A stretch of 14,185 nucleotides of DNA from Gemmatimonadota bacterium (GCA_026991065.1 JALXCG010000630.1:1-14185), one strand, 5' to 3'. Counted from the first letter of the stretch, positions 1-7,539 are shown. The notes: generated from the sequence alone by a model not told the origin. A program made the numbers and translations.

Positions 1-1984
1 GCATCACATAGTGCTGCGTGGTAACCGGCATGATGACCGCCGGGAATTCCGAGCCTTGACTTTTGTGCACGGTGACCGCGTAAGCGATGGTCAGCTCGTC
101 GAGATCGTTGATGTCGTAGCTGGCGGTTGTTTCGGTAAACTGAACCACAAGCTCCCTGCCGTCCAACGCCTCGATGATGCCGAGATCGCCATTAAAAACC
201 CGCTTGTCGTAGTTGTTGCGAAGCTGCATCACCTTGTCGCCCACGCGGAATTCCCGTTTGCCGGCAACGATGGCTTCACCATTGGGATTGATCAACTCCT
301 GCAGGCCGCGGTTGAGTTGGTCGGCGCCTGCGGAACCGCGATACATGGGCGTAATCACTTGAATATCGTCCCGCGGGTGAAAGCCCATTTTGTTCGGCAA
401 GCGCTGCCCGACCAATTCGGTAATGGTTGCGGCAATTGCCTCGGGGTCTTCGCGGGACAGGAAGAAAAAGCCCTCGCCATTGGCAAGGTCCGGCATTTCA
501 CCGCGATTGATGCGGTGGGCGTTGAGCACGATGCGGCTGCGCGCATCCTGACGAAAGATCTGGTTGAGCACGACGACGCCGCCGATCGCGGAGACGATGC
601 AGTCCTTGAGCAGGGTGCCCGGTCCGACCGAGGGCAACTGGTCAACATCACCGATCAGAATCAGCCGGGCATCCAGCGGCAAGGCACGCAGAATGTGACG
701 CATGAGCAGGACATCGATCATGGAAGCTTCGTCGATGATGAGTGCGTCACATTCCAGGGGATTGGACTCGTTGCGCGCGAATTCGCCGGTCTCCGGATCG
801 AAAAACAGGGCGCGATGGATGGTGGCGGCGGGCCGCCCCGAGGCTTCCGCGAGGCGACGGGCGGCACGGCCAGTAGGGGCTGCCAGGCGAACATCGAGCC
901 CGCGCAGGGCGAAGAGGGCGATCATGCCGACCGTGATGGTGGTTTTCCCGGTTCCCGGTCCGCCGGTAACAACCAAGACCTTGGCGTCGATAGCGGCACG
1001 CAGAGCCTCCTCCTGCTGCGCGGAAAAAGTGAGCGCCTGTTGCTCCGCGACGCTGGCGATGTCGGCGTCGACCGGGCGATGCCGGGCGCCGGCCCGCGGA
1101 GTGGTTGCGGCCAGAGCGCGCAAGCGATCGGCGACCTCCACTTCGCAGGCATAGAGTTCGGGGGCGTAGATGCGTCCCTGGTCGTCGATCACCTCCCCCC
1201 TACCGCTCGCCAGTTCGAGTTCCGTCTCGATCAGATCGCGGTCGATCGCCAGCAGGCGCTCAGCCTGGCGGACCGCTTCCTGGCGCGGAAGGTAGAGGTG
1301 TCCATCGTCGATCGCCCTGACCAATACATGGGTCAAGCCGGCGTTGATTCGGGCCGGGTGCTCCGGTTCCAACCCCTGCTGCTGGGCGATGCTGTCGGCA
1401 GTGGTGAAGCCGATTCCGCGAACCTCCCGGATCATGCGGTAAGGCTCTTCACGGACGACGCGACGAGTGTCCTCACCATACCGGCCGTAGATTCGCGCTC
1501 CGTAGCCGGAGCCGATGCCCAGCCCACGCAAGAAGATCATGGTCTCACGCAGCGAGCGATTCTCCTGCCAGGCACGCTGGATCTTGGCGGCGGTTGGCTT
1601 GCCGATGCCGTGGATCTCCAGCAATCGGTGGGGCGCCTGGTCAAGAATGCGGGCGGTTTCGTCGCCGAAATGATCGACGATGCGTTCGGCGAGTGCGGGA
1701 CCAATCCCCTCGACCGTGCCGGACGCAAGGTAGGAGAGGATGTTTTCGGCCAGATGCATCTCCAGAATCGTGAAACTCTGGACCCGGAACTGATCACCAT
1801 ATTTCGGATGATGAACCCACTCTCCATCTGCTCGCAGGCGCAACCCGGGGCCGACGCCCGGCAACTCGCCGAGGGCCGTCGCCAGGCGATTGGGCGGATC
1901 ATCCAGACGCACCCGGAGAATCGCGAATCCGTTCTCGGGGTTCTGAAATGTGACCCTCTCGACCGTGAATGCTTGCTGCGCCAT
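1..1984 (-). CDS. recD2: RecD2-type ATP-dependent DNA helicase (SF1B), C-terminus cut by window edge
   Basis: 661 residues are readable with no internal stop; the family is usually about 720-740 aa, so only the last part of the C-terminal UvrD-like domain is missing. RecD2 unwinds DNA 5' to 3' in repair, and it occurs in organisms with or without RecBC. Seen in order: an N-terminal OB-like segment (about 1-75); helix-hairpin-helix modules around 91-140 and 184-198; Walker A GGPGTGKTT with Lys347; the motif APTGRAARRL (369-378); Walker B IIDEAS (416-421); motif III GDVDQLPSVGPG (445-456); VGDKVMQLRNNY (581-592); and motif VI-like VTVHKSQGSEF (638-648). The ATG at 1984 is fixed by an in-frame TAG four codons upstream. 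No Shine-Dalgarno sequence precedes it; a TAGACT hexamer sits just upstream, so a leaderless transcript is possible. It lies 112 bp downstream of glpK on the same strand. Family assignment is firm. Confidence 0.95.
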   Translation of the reverse strand, partial: MAQQAFTVERVTFQNPENGFAILRVRLDDPPNRLATALGELPGVGPGLRLRADGEWVHHPKYGDQFRVQSFTILEMHLAENILSYLASGTVEGIGPALAERIVDHFGDETARILDQAPHRLLEIHGIGKPTAAKIQRAWQENRSLRETMIFLRGLGIGSGYGARIYGRYGEDTRRVVREEPYRMIREVRGIGFTTADSIAQQQGLEPEHPARINAGLTHVLVRAIDDGHLYLPRQEAVRQAERLLAIDRDLIETELELASGRGEVIDDQGRIYAPELYACEVEVADRLRALAATTPRAGARHRPVDADIASVAEQQALTFSAQQEEALRAAIDAKVLVVTGGPGTGKTTITVGMIALFALRGLDVRLAAPTGRAARRLAEASGRPAATIHRALFFDPETGEFARNESNPLECDALIIDEASMIDVLLMRHILRALPLDARLILIGDVDQLPSVGPGTLLKDCIVSAIGGVVVLNQIFRQDARSRIVLNAHRINRGEMPDLANGEGFFFLSREDPEAIAATITELVGQRLPNKMGFHPRDDIQVITPMYRGSAGADQLNRGLQELINPNGEAIVAGKREFRVGDKVMQLRNNYDKRVFNGDLGIIEALDGRELVVQFTETTASYDINDLDELTIAYAVTVHKSQGSEFPAVIMPVTTQHYVM

Positions 1985-1990
1985 AGCCGC

Positions 1991-1996
1991 AGTCTA
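1991..1996 (-). promoter_or_regulatory. Possible -10 element (TAGACT) for leaderless recD2 transcription
   Basis: On the minus strand TAGACT fits the TANNNT pattern of a -10 box and ends six bases before the recD2 ATG. A transcript would therefore begin at or next to the start codon. The lack of any purine-rich ribosome site before the ATG is consistent with this. No convincing -35 hexamer is visible, so this is only suggestive. Confidence 0.22.
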
Positions 1997-2096
1997 CACG
2001 AGAGCGCGGCGGAAGCGCAGGGCGCACAACATGACCCATGCGGCACGAAGGTTGACCCGGCCCGGGAGAGCCCCGGCGGCAGCGTGGGTGGAGAGA

Positions 2097-3590
2097 TCAG
2101 GGGCGCAGGCGAACCCGCGCCACCGCCCCCTGCCAACCCCGGTAGAGTTCATCGGCCCGTTGGCGATCGATGGCGGGGTGGAAAAGGCGGTCGCTGCGGC
2201 GCAGGCGCTGCAAAGATTTGATGCCGTCGTAGAGGCCGATGGTCAGGCCGGCGAGGAAGGCGGCGCCGGCGGCAGTGGTTTCAGCTACGACTGGACGATC
2301 CACGGGAATCCCCAGCAGGTCGGCCTGGAACTGCATGAGAAAGCCATTGGCGGTGGCGCCACCGTCGACCCGCAACTCGTGGAGCTTGCGCCCGGAATCG
2401 GCCTCCATGGCGTGCACCAGGTCACGGGTCTGGAATGCGATCGCTTCAAGCGCCGCGCGGATGATTTCGGGGCGACCGCTGCCGCGGGTTAGACCGGTAA
2501 TCGCGCCTCGCGCTTCCATGTCCCAATAGGGCGCTCCCAGACCGACAAAAGCGGGAACGACGTGAACACCGTGATCGTCGGCGGCCTGCAAAGCGAGTTC
2601 TTCCGACTGGCCGGCGTGCTCGAGAATCTGCAGGCCATCGCGCAACCACTGAATCAGGGCGCCAGCGATGAAGACCGACCCCTCGAGGGCGTAGCAGGGG
2701 CTGAGATCGGAGCCGACGGCGAGAGTTTCCAACAAACCATGCGTCGAAGGGTGGCGCTCCCCCCCTACGTTGGTCATCAGAAAGCAGCCGGTTCCGTAAG
2801 TGTTCTTGGCATCGCCGGGGTTCACGCACCCCTGGCCGAAAAGCGCAGCCTGTTGATCGCCGGCGAGACCGGCAATCGGTATGTTCCGGCAGGGGAACTC
2901 CTCGGCCACAACCTGACCGTAGATGGCGGCGGAAGAGCGGACCTGCGGAAGAATCTGGGGCGGCACTTCCAGCAGGTCGCAAAGTTCGCTGCTCCACTCT
3001 CTTGCGTCGATGTCGTAGAGAAGTGTTCGCGAGGCGTTGGTGTGGTCGGTGAGATGGGCAGCCCCCCCGGTCAGCTTCCAGATCAGCCATGTGTCGACCG
3101 TACCGAAGGCCAACTCGCCCCGCTCGGCGCGGGCGCGTAGAGAGGAGTTGTTGCGGAAGAGCCAAGTCAGCTTGGTGCCGCTGAAATAGGCATCAAGCAC
3201 CAACCCGGTGCGGGAGCGAAAAAGGTCGGCGTGGCCGGCGGAACGCAACTCGTCGCAAATGGGGGCGGAGCGGCGACACTGCCAAACGATCGCTCGATGC
3301 ACCGGCTCACCGCTGATGCGATCCCAGAGGATGGTGGTTTCGCGTTGATTCGTAATGCCGATGGCGGCAATTGCGGCGGCCGAGATGCCGGCATCGGCGA
3401 GGGCGAGACGGGCGGTCGCAACCACAGAACCCCAGATATCCAGCGGATCATGCTCCACCCAGCCCGGCTGGGGATAGAACTGCTGAATTTCGGCATAGCC
3501 ACGCCCGCAGACCTGGCCCTCGCCGTCGAAAACCAGGGCGGTTGTCCCGGTCGTCCCCTGATCTAGCGCGAGAATGTAGTTGCCTGACAT
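2097..3590 (-). CDS. glpK: Glycerol kinase
   Basis: A 497-residue cytoplasmic FGGY-family kinase that phosphorylates glycerol to sn-glycerol 3-phosphate with ATP; the length matches the usual 495-505. Seen: the ATP-binding start ALDQGTTGTTALVFD (8-22); GITNQRETTILWD (78-90); the glycerol-site segment IVWQCRR (101-107); the FGGY signature 1 region YFSGTKLTWL; VDTWLIWKLTGG; AGLAGDQQAALFGQG; NTYGTGCFLM; GLGAPYWDMEARG; and the C-terminal VDGGATANGFLMQFQADLLGIPV region. The reading frame stays open much further upstream, but the ATG at 3590 begins at the conserved N-terminus and has GGAG six bases before it. No glpF, glpD or glpR gene is next to it here. It diverges from the FadL-like gene. Highly confident. 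Confidence 0.97.
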   Translation of the reverse strand: MSGNYILALDQGTTGTTALVFDGEGQVCGRGYAEIQQFYPQPGWVEHDPLDIWGSVVATARLALADAGISAAAIAAIGITNQRETTILWDRISGEPVHRAIVWQCRRSAPICDELRSAGHADLFRSRTGLVLDAYFSGTKLTWLFRNNSSLRARAERGELAFGTVDTWLIWKLTGGAAHLTDHTNASRTLLYDIDAREWSSELCDLLEVPPQILPQVRSSAAIYGQVVAEEFPCRNIPIAGLAGDQQAALFGQGCVNPGDAKNTYGTGCFLMTNVGGERHPSTHGLLETLAVGSDLSPCYALEGSVFIAGALIQWLRDGLQILEHAGQSEELALQAADDHGVHVVPAFVGLGAPYWDMEARGAITGLTRGSGRPEIIRAALEAIAFQTRDLVHAMEADSGRKLHELRVDGGATANGFLMQFQADLLGIPVDRPVVAETTAAGAAFLAGLTIGLYDGIKSLQRLRRSDRLFHPAIDRQRADELYRGWQGAVARVRLRP

Positions 3591-3636
3591 CGTTTCTCCA
3601 AGTCGGTGTGGGGCATCGGCGGATTGGACGGCGTGA

Positions 3637-3657
3637 CCGGAGCCGACATCGCTCCGG
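3637..3657. repeat. Perfect 7-bp inverted repeat in the glpK / FadL-like divergent region
   Basis: CCGGAGC (3637-3643) and GCTCCGG (3651-3657) are exact reverse complements around a 7-base spacer. The repeat is centred about 57 bases upstream of the glpK start codon. It could be an operator for a dimeric regulator, placed so as to affect one or both divergent genes, or a hairpin in the glpK leader RNA. The rest of 3591-3876 shows an AT-rich patch near 3690-3697 but no clear -35/-10 pair on either strand. Confidence 0.35.
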
Positions 3658-3864
3658 AAACATGGTGGAACGCTGGTTGAGTGGAGCATTATTTTCTCGC
3701 CGATGCAAGGGGCCGGTCGTGAGGTCGATCCTCCCCCTGCGCCGGCTCGAAACCATGTAGGCTTGGGTTCTAGTACGACTGTTCGTGACGCAACCCACGA
3801 GACCCGAATCCCGCGGCTGCGCCAAGTTCTGGCGATGGTTGCGGCAAGTGAACCAACCCTTTGT

Positions 3865-3868
3865 GGAG
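3865..3868 (+). promoter_or_regulatory. Ribosome binding site supporting a TTG start
   Basis: GGAG lies eight bases before the TTG at 3877. This decides the start of the FadL-like gene, because translation from that TTG gives a clean signal peptide. The upstream in-frame ATG codons at 3835 and 3703 would add non-signal-like sequence. Confidence 0.55.
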
Positions 3869-3876
3869 ACTTGCCA

Positions 3877-5190
3877 TTGAGAGGCGAGAGAAGCAGATCC
3901 CGAAGCGTGCTGGCAACTGCCGCACTCTTGTCTTGCGCCCCCCCCCTCGCAAATGCGGTGCAGGTAGCGGCGGCCGATTCAGTCCCGTGGGACACGGCAG
4001 ACGGATTCTCCGCGGGCGCATCGTTGGGCTTGAACGCCAACAATCCCGCGCGATTTTCCGAGCCACTCGTGCTTGTTTCGGTTGGAATCGCGGCAAGCGA
4101 CGCCCACGATCTCCCTTTCGCGACCGTGCCGGGCTATGACCAACGAAGTCGTGTCGACATGGGGACACAGGCAACTCTGGAACCGCGCTTGTTGTGGATC
4201 GACCGCTGGCACGCCTGGGATCTCCACGCCGCAGTGGAAAGGGTGAGCCTGGCGCACACGCGCTGGGATCTGTTTGCCCTTCCCGATGGTTACTACGCCG
4301 ATCCCGAAAACGTGCCGGCTGGCGGAGAGGACTGGCATGCTTCGGTGGCTGCCCTGCGCTGCGCTTTCGGTGGCGGACACAGCCTCGGCGGTAGACTGAG
4401 ACTTGGTGGAGCGCTCTTGGTGGAGCGCTGGGCGGTGGAGATGGGACAGATCGTCGCCTCCCCGAGTGGCCTGCCGGAGCCGCTGGCGCAGCTCTATGGT
4501 CAACTCGACGGTCGAGGCAGTGATTGGGCCCTCGGAGCGCGCCTGGGTGCCACTTTGCAAGGCACACCCGACCTCTTGGTCGGGGCTGCTCTTGAGTGGC
4601 ACGCGAAGGTGAAAGCAGACGGCCATGGCACAGTGAGTACTTGGGTGCCGTCAGCCATGCAATGGACCGATGCCCTTGATCCGGTAGAGACCAGCAGCGG
4701 AAGACAGCTGTTCAACTTGAACATTCCTCTGCAACTCTCTGTCACTGCGGAATATCAGGCAACACAACGCGGCCGTGTGGAGGGTTGGATTCGGTGGAGC
4801 GACGACGCTTCGATCGACTCGCACGTGGGTTTCGATCCACCGCTGCAGCCTCTTGCTTCCCCCCTGCTGCAGGTGCGCTGGCGAGATTCCTGGGAAGGAG
4901 GAGTAGCTCTCAACTGGCAATGGAATGCGCGCCTCGGGGCTCGAGCCGCCGTGCGCTTTGACGATCGCGCTACGTTCGACCCGGTCCCTTTGGTAGAAAA
5001 GCAGACGGCTTCCGTTACCCCCTCGCTTGCTCTTTCGTGGCGCCGGAGCCGCCGCTCGCGCTGGAACCTGGAATATGCGCACGGGTCTCTGATGCGTGTT
5101 GAGAACTACAAGCAAACGCCGGGAGCGTACGACTTCCGTCAGCGGCAGTTGCGCTTGAGTTGGATTTGCGCTCTGGAGGAGCAGCTGTGA
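3877..5190 (+). CDS. Outer-membrane beta-barrel protein of the OmpP1/FadL/TodX transport family
   Basis: A 437-residue protein when started at TTG 3877. It begins with a textbook signal peptide (MRGERSRSRS, a hydrophobic core, then cleavage after ANA at residue 27). FadL-type barrels pass long-chain fatty acids or other hydrophobic compounds across the outer membrane. Seen: a mature N-terminus with NNPARF (about 55-60), like the NPA found early in FadL proteins; many alternating amphipathic strands rich in Trp, Tyr and Arg; and the family-like sequence of blocks GARLGATLQGTPDLLVGAAL, a loop, IPLQLSVTAEYQ, RVEGWIRWSDDASID and WRDSWEGGVALNW. Family assignment rests on this pattern and is moderate. 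The protein ends in LEEQL, not the usual terminal aromatic residue; these codons also encode the ribosome site of the next gene. A run of nine C lies in the signal-peptide codons. The stop overlaps the next start (TGATG), so the two genes are co-translated. ATG 3835 is an alternative start. Confidence 0.65.
   Translation: MRGERSRSRSVLATAALLSCAPPLANAVQVAAADSVPWDTADGFSAGASLGLNANNPARFSEPLVLVSVGIAASDAHDLPFATVPGYDQRSRVDMGTQATLEPRLLWIDRWHAWDLHAAVERVSLAHTRWDLFALPDGYYADPENVPAGGEDWHASVAALRCAFGGGHSLGGRLRLGGALLVERWAVEMGQIVASPSGLPEPLAQLYGQLDGRGSDWALGARLGATLQGTPDLLVGAALEWHAKVKADGHGTVSTWVPSAMQWTDALDPVETSSGRQLFNLNIPLQLSVTAEYQATQRGRVEGWIRWSDDASIDSHVGFDPPLQPLASPLLQVRWRDSWEGGVALNWQWNARLGARAAVRFDDRATFDPVPLVEKQTASVTPSLALSWRRSRRSRWNLEYAHGSLMRVENYKQTPGAYDFRQRQLRLSWICALEEQL
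3938..3946 (+). repeat. C9 homopolymer inside the FadL-like signal peptide
   Basis: Nine consecutive C encode the Ala-Pro-Pro-Leu stretch in the last part of the signal peptide. Tracts of this kind near the 5' end of surface-protein genes are classic slippage sites; a change by one base would shift the frame and silence the gene. Confidence 0.7.
5175..5181 (+). promoter_or_regulatory. Strong Shine-Dalgarno GGAGGAG embedded in the end of the upstream gene
   Basis: GGAGGAG ends eight bases before the ATG at 5190 and lies inside the last codons (Leu-Glu-Glu-Gln-Leu) of the FadL-like gene. It fixes the start of the esterase-like lipoprotein over the in-frame GTG at 5187 and TTG at 5160. Confidence 0.8.
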
Positions 5191-6566
5191 TGGGAAAACT
5201 CCACAGGCGCGATTCACAGGCACGCGGTGGTGACTGGGGCCGATACCGGCCAGGGCCTCGCCGCCGTCGCCGATGCTGGTTGGGCTTTGCTCTGGGGCTT
5301 GGCCTGGGTGCTCTGAGTGGCTGCGAGAGTGCCCGGTTTGTCGCGCCACCAGGCCCGCGCCAGCATGGAGAGCTGATCCACATTGCCCTGGACGATCCAT
5401 ACGAGAGCCAGCAGCCCACTCTGGCCGCCGGGGGGACGGCAGCCGCGCCCGGCTACTTCGCCTATTTGCCCGCCGGCACAACCGATCCCTTGCCGGTGCT
5501 CTATCTTCTGCCTGACATGGGCCAGGATGAGAGCGCGTTTCCCTATTTCGTCATGTTGCCGACCCTGTTGGACGAGATGATCGAGAGCAAGGCGATGCAA
5601 CCGCATCTGGTCATTATGCCCAATGGTCTTTCTGACATGGGCGGCAGCTTCTTCACCGATTCCATGCTCCCCGGTGAAAGCGATCCCCTGGAATCAACGG
5701 CTTTTGGCGCCTGGGGAATGCAGCTTCTGCAGATCATGGAGGACGCCGAAGGACGATTTGACGTGGCAACGAGCGGCTTCACCGTGGCGGGAGCGTTGGC
5801 GGGAGAAGTAGAACCGGGAAACCGCGCACTGGGCGGCATCGGGATGGGAGCTTACGGCGCCTTCATGACCGCCCTGCGTGCTCCCGTTTTCGACGAACTG
5901 ATTCTGCACTCGGGGTTTTTCGACCTGCGCGGCGGGCTGCTGACACCGGATCCGTTCATGGGGCAGCGCTGGGGCGAGTTGCTCCTGGAAGAAAACCAGA
6001 CGTTTCTCGGCCAGAATCATCTCGGTCCCTCCAGTCCGGCGCTGCGAAACAACCCGGATGCGCCCATCAGCCGGTTGCTTTTCGCCATGGCTGCGGCGTT
6101 TTCGCCCGCCCGCGGGCCGCTCTGCAGCTTTGACATGGCCGCTCAGATCGACTCGACTCTGACCGCGGCGGACCCCGACGGTGATCCCCTGAACAACTAT
6201 CAGTACCCGCTGCAACTGTTAGAGCGTGGCGCCACTCCGGCTGAAGACATCTGGCTGGGTGCCTGGCTTCCGGTTCAAGCCGATGGGGGAATCGTCGATG
6301 CGGTTCTTCTACGCTGGACCCTCTTCCACGACCCTCTCTATCTGGCCACCAGTGGCCAACCGGAGATCTCGGCCCTGGCGGCCAGAGGCGTGCGCCTATG
6401 GATTGATGTCGGTGCCAGTGATGAGTTTGGCCTGGCCGACGACAACGAGCGTTTTGCCGCGGCGCTCAATCCACTCTTCAACGATCTCTCCTTCACCGTC
6501 TTCGGCGGAGCGCACTCGGACAGACTGCTGGATCGCCTGGCTCTCTCGCTGGCCTGGCTGGAGTGA
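5190..6566 (+). CDS. Esterase-fold lipoprotein lacking the nucleophile serine (probable pseudo-esterase)
   Basis: 458 residues. The N-terminus is Arg-rich (RRRRR near 24-28), followed by a hydrophobic stretch and a lipobox LSGC with Cys45, so the mature protein should be lipid-anchored. The fold is recognisable as the putative esterase family (esterase D/feruloyl-esterase-like alpha/beta hydrolase): PVLYLLPDMGQDESAF, LVIMPNG, a DELILHSGFFD strand-turn, LWIDVGASDEF with Asp411, and FGGAHSDRL with His442. The nucleophile elbow, normally GLSMGGYGA, reads GIGMGAYGA, so Gly218 (codon 5841-5843) sits where Ser is required. The oxyanion segment, usually LLHG, reads LLPD. Asp and His of the triad are kept. 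By known family chemistry it should not be an active serine hydrolase; a binding or scaffolding role with the coupled FadL-like barrel is inferred. A different catalytic residue cannot be excluded. The start is set by GGAGGAG and the TGATG overlap with the upstream stop. Confidence 0.8.
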   Translation: MGKLHRRDSQARGGDWGRYRPGPRRRRRCWLGFALGLGLGALSGCESARFVAPPGPRQHGELIHIALDDPYESQQPTLAAGGTAAAPGYFAYLPAGTTDPLPVLYLLPDMGQDESAFPYFVMLPTLLDEMIESKAMQPHLVIMPNGLSDMGGSFFTDSMLPGESDPLESTAFGAWGMQLLQIMEDAEGRFDVATSGFTVAGALAGEVEPGNRALGGIGMGAYGAFMTALRAPVFDELILHSGFFDLRGGLLTPDPFMGQRWGELLLEENQTFLGQNHLGPSSPALRNNPDAPISRLLFAMAAAFSPARGPLCSFDMAAQIDSTLTAADPDGDPLNNYQYPLQLLERGATPAEDIWLGAWLPVQADGGIVDAVLLRWTLFHDPLYLATSGQPEISALAARGVRLWIDVGASDEFGLADDNERFAAALNPLFNDLSFTVFGGAHSDRLLDRLALSLAWLE

Positions 6567-6576
6567 GATAAGAGAA

Positions 6577-6602
6577 CAAGCGTTCGTGCGGGAACGCGGT
6601 TG
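6577..6602. terminator. Hairpin between convergent genes, possible bidirectional terminator
   Basis: GCGTTC (6580-6585) pairs with GAACGC (6592-6597) around a 6-base loop. CAA/TTG (6577-6579 with 6600-6602) can extend the stem past a two-base bulge. It lies in the 37-bp gap between the convergent esterase-like and lipid-kinase genes, where a shared terminator is expected. There is no T-run on either side, so it is at best a weak intrinsic terminator. Confidence 0.4.
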
Positions 6603-6603
6603 C

Positions 6604-7539
6604 CTACGCGCGAATGCGGAGGACCTTGGGAAGGACCTTGAAACGTGCCGGCAACGTTCCCGGCTGCTCGCCATCCACATCCAGGAGAATCGGCGACTGT
6701 GCCGCATCCAATGGTTCCATGCGCACACTGCGAACCCGTGCGGAAAAAACCTCCGGATCCTCCAGGACGCGCCCCTGATAAATCTTGCGAAAGAGCCCCA
6801 CTGAGCGGAGCGGAGCACGGTAGGGAATTGCGACAAGATCAAGATAGCCATCGTCCAAAGCCGACTTGGGGCTAATGCACATGCCGCTCCCGAAGAAACA
6901 TCCATTGGCCACCGCCACGACGCCCGCCGACATCAGCCGCGGTTCTGCTTCTTCATCGATCCAGATCTGCAGTGGACGCGCGGAGTGGCGCAGCATTGCG
7001 GCAACCGTTCCGGCCAAATAGGCCAATGTGCCCGGAAGACGCTTGTAGGCGTCGATACTGGCAACGGTTTCACCCCCAAGGCCGGCGTCGGCCACGTTGA
7101 TAAAGTGAGAAACGGCAGTAACTCCCGCATGATTCTGATAGTCGATTGCGCCAACATCGATCAGTCGTGATTCGGTGCGGGCGAGAGCCTCCAGTGCAGT
7201 GCCGGGATCCGCGGGAATGTTCAAAGAACGAATCAAGTCGCCTCCCGTCCCGGAGGGGATGATTCCCAATTCCACCCGTGTGCGCCGATCGCCGGCATCG
7301 CGGCGGGCTTGGAGAATGCCGTCCACCACTTCCGACACGGTGCCATCCCCTCCAACCGCCACGATCAGCGAACACCCCTCTTGGGCGGCGCGGAAGGCGA
7401 GCTTTCTGGCGTGGCCCCGCGCCTCGGTCCAGAGCGTCCGGGCGCCCGGAAAGAGGGCGCAAGCCAGCGCTTCAAGCTGCTGCCAGCGGCGGCGTGTAGA
7501 GCCTCCCGCAGCGTTCGGATTGACGATAAAAACGGTCAT
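6604..7539 (-). CDS. Diacylglycerol/lipid kinase, YegS/DagK family
   Basis: A 311-residue cytoplasmic lipid kinase, normal for the bacterial family of about 290-330. Family members phosphorylate diacylglycerol or related lipids with ATP. Seen: the nucleotide-binding start VFIVNPNAAGG (3-13); the diagnostic AVGGDGTVSEVVDGI (61-75); IIPSGTGGDLIRSL (93-106), where most members have GTGND; FINVADAGLGG in the middle; and the C-terminal beta-sandwich domain ending in DVDGEQPG and a final basic strand. The ATG at 7539 has GGAAG five bases upstream. It is the last gene of the minus-strand run, 27 bp after the UbiB-family gene. The exact lipid substrate cannot be told: it could be diacylglycerol, phosphatidylglycerol or sphingoid/ceramide-like. 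Family is sure, substrate is not. Confidence 0.93.
   Translation of the reverse strand: MTVFIVNPNAAGGSTRRRWQQLEALACALFPGARTLWTEARGHARKLAFRAAQEGCSLIVAVGGDGTVSEVVDGILQARRDAGDRRTRVELGIIPSGTGGDLIRSLNIPADPGTALEALARTESRLIDVGAIDYQNHAGVTAVSHFINVADAGLGGETVASIDAYKRLPGTLAYLAGTVAAMLRHSARPLQIWIDEEAEPRLMSAGVVAVANGCFFGSGMCISPKSALDDGYLDLVAIPYRAPLRSVGLFRKIYQGRVLEDPEVFSARVRSVRMEPLDAAQSPILLDVDGEQPGTLPARFKVLPKVLRIRA

Noticed and set aside
2062-2076. CCGGG/CCCGG hairpin downstream of glpK as a terminator
   Set aside because: Only a 5-bp all-GC stem with no T-run; such repeats are common by chance in GC-rich DNA.
11-2221. A 736-codon open frame on the plus strand
   Set aside because: It lies antisense to recD2, whose translation matches every helicase motif in order over 661 codons. 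The plus-strand product is low-complexity and shows no family motif; long antisense frames are expected from GC-rich codon use.
3749-3775. GAAACC plus CTAGTA as an ECF-sigma promoter for the FadL-like gene
   Set aside because: The spacing and -10 match are poor and no sigma-factor gene is nearby; not supportable from the sequence alone.
3703-3876. Upstream start (ATG 3703) for the FadL-like gene
   Set aside because: It would add 58 residues with no signal-peptide character ahead of a good signal peptide that starts at TTG 3877 with its own GGAG.
3591-4043. Upstream extension of the glpK frame
   Set aside because: The frame stays open but the sequence is unlike the family, while ATG 3590 has a good ribosome site and starts at the conserved N-terminus.
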